Assembly (NCBI GenBank): GCA_905221605.1 | Contig: CAJNDS010002801.1 | Coordinates: forward strand, 498,001-562,000 | Direction: 5' to 3' | DNA: 64,000 nt | Source of the DNA: Symbiodinium natans | Taxonomy: Eukaryota; Sar; Dinophyceae; Suessiales; Symbiodiniaceae | Translations under genes and position numbers: made by a program | Part shown: positions 1 to 9,500 of the stretch, in pieces | Layout of the letters: each line of letters opens with the position of its first letter | How positions within the stretch are numbered: the stretch's first letter is position 1 | The notes under the pieces: model-generated | Database searches by the model: none | What the model saw: only the letters and a program-made list of their open reading frames with translations | What the model was told of the DNA's origin: nothing

Positions 1-3000
1 GAAGATCCGCCACAGCCCGCCTCGGGCGAACGCCCAACCGCGAGCAAGCGGGGGGAACCGCCTAGACCACCGCTGGCGCGACGAAGAAAGACGGCCATAT
101 CGAAAGCACTCACGGACGTCCTGAGACACTCTGGAGCAAGGCATGGATTGGAGGTGAGAGCAGATGCCCTCTTTGACCTCCGTGCCGTTCTGGACACGCA
201 CAAGCTTAAGGCGCTACATGCACAGGAACACGAAATCCTGCAAGTGGTCGAGGAAAGCGACAAGAAGAGATTTGAAGTGGTCCGGCGGGAAGGGGCAAAG
301 TGGATCAGAGCGGCACAGGGCCACTCAATGGAAGGCATAGACAACTCCACCTTCCAAGTGCGAGTGCCCAGACGCCTGCTGCCACAGGAGCTGTATCACG
401 GCACATACGATGATGCCTACAGCCAGATAGTCCAAAGTGGACTGTTGGCGGGTGGTCCGAGCCGCAAGCGAAATGACATACACCTCACGGAGGGGCTGCC
501 GACTGATCGTCCTATTTCAGGAATGAGAAATACATGCAACATTGCACTCGCGATCCTACCGAAGGAGGCTGCGGCGGAGGGGTGCACGTTCTACAAGAGC
601 GGCAACCAGGTCTATCTCACAAAGGGTATCGGTACACAAAAGGTCCTCCCAGCTCGTTTCATCCACGCCGTGATTATCCTGAAGAGCGGAGAGAGAATCT
701 TGTCAAGAACCGCAGATGGGCCACCGAGCCTCAGGGATGTGCACGATGGCCTATTGAGGGCCAACGACGGCATGCGGGCTCCGCGCCGGAAAACCAAAGC
801 AAGAGCTCTTTGCGCAGGGCGTGTCAGTAGGCATTCTTATAAGCTTGGATACATGATGCGCAGCCAAGCCACACTGCATACCCTACGCCCTAAACATGAC
901 TACTATGCATGTATGCTTTCCGCTGCCCAGGCCAACCGAGCAAAGTTCAATGCCGGGAGCCTGATTCCACGGCACACTGCAACTGAGCCACGCTGCATCC
1001 CAGTGCACAGCGTTCATCTAAGCAAGTGGATGAGTCCGGCTAAGCTCTTATGCAAGGCCGCAATGCCTGAGACCACGACCAGTCTCCTCCTCTCGATGGT
1101 CGGGATCTCTGTCAGGGACAGACGCAGTGCATACCAGGAGAAATTGATGCATATACATAAAGCTAACATTCCTGAAGGACCGCAGGACATAACATGGACC
1201 AAGCAAATACAGTACCTGAGTCGCCGCCACTGCTGTATCATACAAACCATGATACCCTCTCCTGAGACTGCCCCTGTCAGCCAGAGACAATCCACTTACC
1301 CCTACAGGCCCCACCCGACACATGAATGGACCTTACTTATAAATACCTCGATCCAAACTGCAATGCCGTCACCAAGCTCGCAGAAAAGATCAGCACGACG
1401 ACTCCCAAGCCGGCTCCGAGAGACAGGTGCGGAACCTACGGGACACCTACAAACCTTGCGTGAGGAAGCCGTAGAACGAGCCAGAAGTCGACAAGCGCAA
1501 CAACAGGACGGCGGAGACGAAAGTGACTGGTGGCATACCTGGAGTTGGTGGTCTCCACACTCTCAGGAATGGCAATGGCAGACCTCGGACGGTACCAAGG
1601 CAACAGATGGAGACGCACAGGGATGGGGGGTGAACGTCATGAATACGCAGGCCGCAACAAGACGAACACAGTCCATGGAGGGACTACTCAACGAGCTGGC
1701 TACCGGCGTTGCGGCAAGTTCGAGAAGGAAAGAGGCCAAGCGGTCCACACCCACGACAACGACGAGTGAGACCTCCAGGCTGGATCTACGGGAGACGACG
1801 CACCAGGAGGCTGAGCACCCAAGCTCTTCTTTCCAGCCTGGAAGTGACAGTGCCTCCTCCAATGCTCCTGTTGGGGGGGTGCACTACCCTGCCTCCGGTA
1901 AGGTTAGTGGTCTCCACACCTCACCTGCGTGCACTTCAGCATGGGGGTTGACACTCACTACCATCCAGAAGATCGAAGAACCTCCACTTGATCATGATTC
2001 TCCCGATGCAGGGCCGATGAAGGCTCCAGCTGCATCGAGCCGATGTTCCGATGAGCAGGAGACCAGACAACGGTCATCTGCTGCTAGGAGATCCAGCACC
2101 ATAGAGCCACGGCCAGAGGAAAGAACACGATCGTCTGCAGCCCGGAGGGCCAGTACCATTGAGCCACGACCCCATCTACTCCTGGTACAAGCGCCACTGG
2201 AGGTGAGAGAAGTCAAGCACCGTCTACTTAGGGAAGCGAAATCGGCAGTGCTCAGGCTGATTCCGCATGGAGACGACCTTCATACTTTCCTCAACGGCTA
2301 CTTCAGGCGGCACCATGCAACGTACCACGCCAACCCGGTGAACATGCCCTCGTGTGGGAACTGGATATGGTCGCTTACTGCAGCATTGATGACAAAGCCG
2401 GAATACCACCCCAACGTCTGGAGGCGTAGCCACGCGGGAAAACTGGGCGACGCGGTAGAGGGATATCTGTACACGTTATACCAGAGCCAGACGGCGGGGA
2501 ACCTTGCCCTGCTGGCCACCTACGGGGAGGCTGCAAAGTACCTCCACGACCTGATGCAAGGAATCCCGCACGCCATCTACTACCGCCTGAGCTGGAGGCA
2601 GTCACTTGACTCGCTCACGGAGATTCTCGAACCGGCGATACTCGACCGCAACGAATCCACAGCCGTGACAGTTGAGGCGGACAACACAGGGCTGGACAAG
2701 CAGCAGACAATGAACAGGAGGGAGGAGAGACATGGACCTCATGGAAAAGATGGGAGTGGAGAAACACTCCCCATCGACCACACAGAGGGGGCAAGCCCTT
2801 CTAACTCTGGTGAAGCTGGTGGTCTCCACACTTCACCAGTGGTCGGCCTGGTACCTGAGCCAATGCTCACAACCCTCAAAAAGCAGGCGGAGCCTCCACG
2901 TACTCTTGATCTCCTCGTTGCACCGCAGACACAGATGCCAGCTGCTTCGAGCCAGGGCCTTGGCGAGCAAGAGGCCAATCCGCGATCGACTGCAGCTAGG

Positions 3001-3066
3001 AGGTCCAATACCAATGAACCACGACCAGAAGCAAGACAACGATCGTCTGGCCCCATCTACTCCTAG
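1..3066 (+). CDS. LINE 5' ORF with N-terminal Tpt1/KptA RNA 2'-phosphotransferase domain (5' partial)
   Basis: The frame is open from base 1, so the true start lies outside the window. Residues about 33-230 match the Tpt1/KptA family along their whole length: an ISKALTDVLRH segment (residues 33-43), DKKRF then IRAAQGHS (102-109), LYHGT (HGT at 133-135), IHL, SGMR (173-176) and NQVYLT (202-207). These motifs hold the Arg/His residues the family uses to move an internal RNA 2'-phosphate onto NAD+, as in tRNA splicing. The rest is low-complexity, with Ser/Arg-rich repeats and a duplicated block that starts near 1900. The frame ends at a stop that follows a frameshift, because the related sequence continues in the next ORF. 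I infer that it is the 5' part of the LINE that follows. Activity is not shown, but no key motif is missing. Confidence 0.8.
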   Translation, partial: EDPPQPASGERPTASKRGEPPRPPLARRRKTAISKALTDVLRHSGARHGLEVRADALFDLRAVLDTHKLKALHAQEHEILQVVEESDKKRFEVVRREGAKWIRAAQGHSMEGIDNSTFQVRVPRRLLPQELYHGTYDDAYSQIVQSGLLAGGPSRKRNDIHLTEGLPTDRPISGMRNTCNIALAILPKEAAAEGCTFYKSGNQVYLTKGIGTQKVLPARFIHAVIILKSGERILSRTADGPPSLRDVHDGLLRANDGMRAPRRKTKARALCAGRVSRHSYKLGYMMRSQATLHTLRPKHDYYACMLSAAQANRAKFNAGSLIPRHTATEPRCIPVHSVHLSKWMSPAKLLCKAAMPETTTSLLLSMVGISVRDRRSAYQEKLMHIHKANIPEGPQDITWTKQIQYLSRRHCCIIQTMIPSPETAPVSQRQSTYPYRPHPTHEWTLLINTSIQTAMPSPSSQKRSARRLPSRLRETGAEPTGHLQTLREEAVERARSRQAQQQDGGDESDWWHTWSWWSPHSQEWQWQTSDGTKATDGDAQGWGVNVMNTQAATRRTQSMEGLLNELATGVAASSRRKEAKRSTPTTTTSETSRLDLRETTHQEAEHPSSSFQPGSDSASSNAPVGGVHYPASGKVSGLHTSPACTSAWGLTLTTIQKIEEPPLDHDSPDAGPMKAPAASSRCSDEQETRQRSSAARRSSTIEPRPEERTRSSAARRASTIEPRPHLLLVQAPLEVREVKHRLLREAKSAVLRLIPHGDDLHTFLNGYFRRHHATYHANPVNMPSCGNWIWSLTAALMTKPEYHPNVWRRSHAGKLGDAVEGYLYTLYQSQTAGNLALLATYGEAAKYLHDLMQGIPHAIYYRLSWRQSLDSLTEILEPAILDRNESTAVTVEADNTGLDKQQTMNRREERHGPHGKDGSGETLPIDHTEGASPSNSGEAGGLHTSPVVGLVPEPMLTTLKKQAEPPRTLDLLVAPQTQMPAASSQGLGEQEANPRSTAARRSNTNEPRPEARQRSSGPIYS

Positions 3067-3515
3067 CACAAGCACCAGAGGAGGTACGACACGCTAAGCA
3101 GCGCCTACTTCAGGAAGCGAAATCTGCAGTGGTCAAGCTCATTCCGCATGGAGACGATCTCCACAACTTCCTCCACGGCTACTTCAGGCAGCATCATGCG
3201 ACATATCACACCAGCCCGATGAACATGCCCGCCTGCGGGAACTGGATTTGGTCGCTCACAGCGGCTTTGATGACAAGGCCGGAGAGCCACCCCAATGTCT
3301 GGACACGCAGGCAGGCGGGCAAGCTGGGTGACGCGGTTGAGGGCTATCTCTACACGTTGTACCAGAAACAGACGGTGGAGAGTCTTGCCCTGCTGGCCAT
3401 CTACGGGGAGGCAGCGAGGCACCTCCACGACCTAATGCAAGGAATCCCACATGCTATTTACTACCGCCTAAGCTGGCGGCAGTCGCTCGACACGCTCGAA
3501 GAGCTCCTCGAGCCG
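1900..3515 (+). repeat. Tandem duplication inside LINE coding region (about 1900-2635 and 2812-3515)
   Basis: Two diverged copies of roughly 0.7 kb lie head to tail, offset by 912 bases at the start and 881 after a small indel. Both begin with a GGTCTCCACAC segment, pass through a repeated EPRP motif, and end in a conserved domain containing LIPHGDD, GNWIWSLTAA, AVEGYLYTLY and IYYRLSWRQS. The second copy carries the frameshift that splits the polyprotein. GGTCTCCACAC also appears near 1548 and 4230, so the block may have a longer duplication history. Confidence 0.8.
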
Positions 3516-6500
3516 TGGATAGGAGTGTCAGATGCACAGGACAAGCGGTCTCCGCGTCCTGCAGTGCCACTGTCAATTCTCGACAGCAAAAAAGGGCCAT
3601 GCAATCAGCTTGCGATACAAACTGCTGCCTGTACACATGTCACATCAAATGCGCGCAGTTGTCTTGGTAGACGAGGTCGCAAATGGCGACTACGACCGAC
3701 CGTCAGACGCAGACACCTACGAGGCAGGAGGCGCCGAAACTGCACTTCTTATCCATTACAAAAACTATTCAGGCTTGCCACAAAGGCGCAACACATTAGG
3801 AACCTCCTACAGCTACACACTAATAAGATCAGCAGCCTGAGTACAAGGCAATCGACGTCAGCAAAAAAGTCTAAACCAAGACGAAAAATACCTGAGAAGA
3901 CGAGCACAACTACACCTGGACTGAGCTTGCCCGGTCCCAAGTCCGGGCTCTACGCACTCATTTGGATGACACACCGCATCACACGCGTAGGGGGGGTGAG
4001 GGTTCCCGTCTCCCACGGGGCGGGGGGACCCACAACAACTGATCGCCACTTTCGCGCATCCCTGGTGGGGAAGCAAGTGGCTGGCGAAACAACGGCGCCG
4101 GTGTTCGGGGCCGCAGGTGTCACCACTCAGGTGGGACGAAAAAGAAGCTTTCAGAGAGCACAACACCAGAGTACACAGAATACACTTGGCTACACTCGAT
4201 ATCGAGGGAGGTTTATGCATTGCAGTCAGTTGGGTCTCCACACTGCAACCATGCCCAGCCTAACGACGGCCAAACCACGCCGACCTCCTTGCAGACCACG
4301 AGGTGGGGCACAGCAACGTCTCAAGGTCCTGTCCATCAATGTTAACAGCCTAAGCGGGTTCCTCTGGGGTGAAGTCAAGGCGTTTCTTGGTGGAGAGGGC
4401 CTGCAGTATGACTTCATATTCCTACAGGAAACGCATCGCACTGCCTTTTGCGCATTCAAGGTTGATAACTGGATGGCAGTTGGCTCCTCAACAAAACGGG
4501 GAGAGGGTGTGCTCACACTGGTTCATCCTCGTTACGATGCCTCCATGGTTCGCTACCAGGAGATAATCCCAGGCAGAGTTCTAAGAGTGAAGGTATGCCA
4601 CAAAGAGGCAGCCATCGAAACACTTAACATATACCAACATGTTTGGATACACACGGATGATCCGGAACAAAACAAACAGAGGCGGCAAACCCTGCTCGAT
4701 AAGTGCACTGCCACAATACAGGGCATGGCTAGAAGAGATACCCTGATTCTAGCGGGAGATTTTAACTCAGAGGTACACGCAGTAAACGGATTGATCGGGA
4801 CACGCGTGAACCGCTCGGCCTATCACCAAGCCCTTGACCCACTCACACTTCCAAGATTCATACAAGACAACGCCCTGGTTGCTCTAAACACTTGGCATAT
4901 GAAGGACCCATGCACCAACCACACCCGTACGGGCAACTCTCAGATTGACTATATCCTAGTGCGCGCACCAAGTGCTGACACCAGAGCGAAGCAAGTAGTC
5001 AAACAAGAGGCACCCTTTGGGGCGTGGAAAGAGCTCACACACTCGGCCCTCATTGCTGATGTCCGAATCATCAGGCACTTCCACTTGCCCAAGGCCAAAA
5101 TGCAACAGGAACTACAATACTCGAGACATGACCTTGACTACGCGTATCGCCAGAAGGATCACCGAATCACACAATTAAAGAGTAAAGTGGAGTTGGAGAT
5201 AAATCACAGCTTGAACCACGGCCTCCCACTGACTGCAGATCACATCAATCACACACTACTGCGTGAGGTCTCTGACCTCTTCCCAACAGCTACATCAGCA
5301 CACACCAATCGAGGCCAAACCAAAGCACAGTGCAAAGCCATCTTTGCTGCGTGGAAAGAGCTGTTGACCCACCCTGACGAAGTAGGTGGCTCGACCATCA
5401 CACTGCCTGCCCGCGTCTACCACATGTGGCAGAGACGTAGGGATCTTCAGCGATGCAAGCCATTCACCCTGTCAGGAGTGCTTCGCACATGGCAATGGGT
5501 GCTCCTCTTCAACAAGGCAGGACGGCAGAGCAAGCAATATCATCTCCAGCATCAACGGGCCATAGCACTGGGGCACTTACAGCAAGCTGAAAGGGCCGCT
5601 CAGACGCATAACACGAAGCGTCTCTATGGTGCAGTCAAGCGACTCCTGCCCTGGAAGCCCAAGCCCAGGATCATGCTTAAGCACCCGGATGGGTCGCCCA
5701 TGTCTCTGCACCAGGAACACCAAGCACTTGTCCAACACTGCAAACAGCTCTTCGCTCCCCCGGCGGCATCTCCCACTCGACCAGGCCAGATGCTTAGCAT
5801 GCCTTTGACTGCCTGTGAATGGACGACACAGCTCAAATGTACTCCTATAGGCAAGGCCGTGCCTGCGGACTCCGCTCCGGCCACAGCGTGGAAGGCCTGC
5901 GCGATAATTGTGGCGCCAGCCATGGCCTACATAGCCAAAGGACTTCAGCCGGTAACCTCCGCACTACCTGATGCATGGAAGAACCCTCAGTTGTGTTTCC
6001 TTCCCAAACCGCATAAGCCTCCATCCACCGCAGCTGCTCTCAGACCTATAGGCCTACTCAGACCGGATGGCAAGGCGTTTGCAGGCCACATCAAAAATCA
6101 GCTACTGATGCAGGCCTGCGCCAGCCTTACTCACACTCCACAGTATGCATACCTTCCGGCACGGGACACGTCGGATGCGCTGGCAAGGGTCAACGCATGC
6201 ATACATGACATCAAGGACGGTCTTAAGGCCTTGGGTGGGAATAGGTTCCTGACGAGACAGCGCAAAGAAACTGGACAGGTCAAAGGTGAATCAGGAGGGT
6301 GCCTCCTGTCAGTCGACCTCAGCCAAGCTTTTGATCGTGTCAACCGTGCAAAACTAGATAGAGCGTTGGCGCTCCACCAGGTTGATGCTGACCTTAGATC
6401 TACCGTCACCGCCATCCACGAGCAGGCTGCTTACCAGGTCAGGGATAAATTTCACCGGACAGACATCTGCACGACGCAAGGAATTCGCCAGGGATGTCGA

Positions 6501-9500
6501 CTCGCACCAGCCCTATGGGCCGTGCTGTCGTCTCAGTTACTCTGGGATCTTACTCCCGCTGGTCAAACGCCGCTGCAGCTTCCATTCACGTTGTTCGCCG
6601 ATGACCATTTAGGCCATTGGCTTCTCAAAACGGTGGATGATGCCAAGCAAATGGAGGAGACGATAGTGGCACTTTTTCACATGTTGGAAACATACGGGCT
6701 CAAGGTTAATCCGGATAAATCCAGTTTGGTCATTCGGGTCCAGGGAGCACAACTTGAAAAATTTGTCAAAAGCCGCACGGTTATAGTTCGCAACCAGGCG
6801 CATTGGAAACTACAAGATGGAGCACAAACACATCTCATACCGATGTGTGAATCAATCACCTACCTTGGCACCAAGCTCACACTGAAAGAGGGCACCGGCC
6901 ATACACTTGACTTTAGGCTTGCTGAAGCTGAGGCGAAGGTTACGCAACTCCGCAAAAGCATCAGATCACGCAAGGGATTGTCCAGGCACCACAGAGTACG
7001 GGTCTGGCAGGCTTGCGTGGTAAACAGTGCGCTTTATGGTCTGCTGACTACTCCTTTCTCTGGCCAAATGATAACTAAGCTGAGGGCGTGGTTTCACCGC
7101 CAACTCAGAGCGGTCACAGGCATGCCAGCTCACCTCACAAAGGTGAGTAATCAGACGCTGAGAGAAACCTACAACCTGAAGGATCCTGTACACATGCTGA
7201 CGGAACGCATTGCGCGCAAACTTGATGCTATGCAACAAGGACGAGGCGATCCTGCCACGTGCGAAACTAAGACCTTTGAGTATTGGCAAATGCTACACAA
7301 ACAACTTGCCAGCCATGCTGTGGAACAACGCACTGTGACGCTGGTGGAACTCTCCGGCACTAGCCAACATCCCTGCTCCATATGTGGCCTATACTACCCG
7401 ACCCAAAAAGCCCTTAGGCAACACCAGGCGCTCAGACACGGACAGATTCAAGCCAACAAACTCAGTATTGACTACAAACCCGAACAACATTCTGTTGCGG
7501 GCATGCCACAATGCAAACACTGTCTTCTGAAGCTGTATGACTGGGGTGCATTAAAAGGGCACATCATGCAAAATGTATGCGGTTGGCACACCAAACAGCT
7601 CAGCGACTCGAACAACAATAGCCAGCAGGATACAAAGACTGTTAAGGAAACAGAGCCTGTTCCACACAAGATCGACACCCCACATACCCCTGTTGACCCT
7701 AAAGAGCGGCAACACGAACAACGGAACACCACGACTGAGGAGAGCACGCTCCTGCAAAACGAAGTGACACTGGCATTGCTACAAAGTCATGAGGGAATAT
7801 GCACCCAAGCAGCATTACACAAAACCTACCTCAAACAGCACTGCGGTTTCTGTGGCCGCTGGATCGCTGATGCCGGCATGATTAAAACGCATATCCAGAG
7901 AGTGCATACGAATCTTGCACGGCATATCACCTCAGACATACACACTTCATGCCAGGCCTTCAAGCACCTCTTCAAAAGGGACCATACATGTGAGTGGTGT
8001 GACAGAATGGTGCACGGCTCGGATCGGCATTGCTCTCAATGCCCAGTTCTTTTTCAGCTGATACTTGCAAGGACCAGCAGACAGGCGGCCTCCGCTTCAC
8101 CTGAGACCCAGCTCCCTGCAGTATGGCCTGTGCCACACCCAGGGATGGACGTTGCGATTTACCTCAAATCACCTACTCAAGATGAGATGCAACTGCACAT
8201 ACAGCACATGTCCATGCTTGCCAAGACACGATGTCTCCTATGCGGTGAACAGGTGCAAGACATCCAACACTGGCGACGACACATGGCACAGCGGCATGAC
8301 TCTCAGAAACAGCTTGTCCAGAGTCTAGCTCAATCCGAAACACTGCTACAAGCACACGTTGCGCGACCTTGCTGCTGGTGCAATGTCCACTTCCCAAAGT
8401 CTGCTCGAGAACACAGACGCAAGTGCCTCCCTTTGCTGCAGCTCTGCCTGTACCATGACCTCCACGTCAGTGGAGATCACGCCGGAGCAACAGATGGCGG
8501 CAGTGTGGGGCCTCAGCTCACCACTGGCGACGACGCCAACACCACAGAGACAAGCGTCCGTCAGACACAGACTGCCGCAAGGGACGCCGCAAAAGTATCG
8601 AAAGGGCATGGGCAAGGGCGCAGGCAAGGCAGCTCCCAAGGCAAAACGGGATCGGGACCAGGAAGCAGAAGACGAGTTGATGATGGACCTGGAGTCGCTG
8701 GACGAGGAGACGGTGAGAACGGCCTTGAAAACCCTGGTCAAAACAGCACTCAGACACGAGCACCAGCTGACGATATTGGAGGCAGACCGGAGCTACGTGT
8801 TCTTCCTGGACACGACGAACCACGGCATTGTCTCCATGTTGATCCAGGCCAGCGCAACATGGAACACAAAGTTCGAGGAAGGCACGGTCAACACCTCGCT
8901 GAGGGCCACGCTATGGGGAGTACTACTCATGGAATGGAAAGCACGCCTCGAGAAAATCGAGTCCGACGCCAAGGTACTACAGGTGGCAGAAACAGCAGGA
9001 TGGGCAACGCGGTCTCCGCTCCAGTGGATCTACAACGAGTGGAATCCGGTACAGAAAAAGGCGCTACCATCAAGTCGGGACAACCTCACTCACGAGGACG
9101 CAAAAAAGGCAGTCAACCAGCTCATCACAAACACCGCCAAGGACAACACGGTGCACCGGTTCCAAAGCCTACGCCCACTGAAGCTGGACATGCAGGCGGA
9201 AGTGATCACCATGGTCCTGACACTCACCGTCCATCAGCAGGCGGCAGCCGTTTACCACGACCTGGACCTCTTGGCAAACAACTGCGCGGGCAAGCTGATC
9301 GGTCTACGCTTGAGACGGGAGCGAGTGGGCAAGACGACGCTCACCAAGGAGCTCGAGAGACTGCAGATCTAAAAAGCAAGCAAGAGAAATTCGGGGGAAA
9401 GCGGACTCCGCGCCCCATGCTCAGTCAAAAAGAGACTGAGAAGGAGCAATTGCAGACAGGCATCCGCAATTTCTTTTCAGCCCCCGTCCATGCCATGTCA

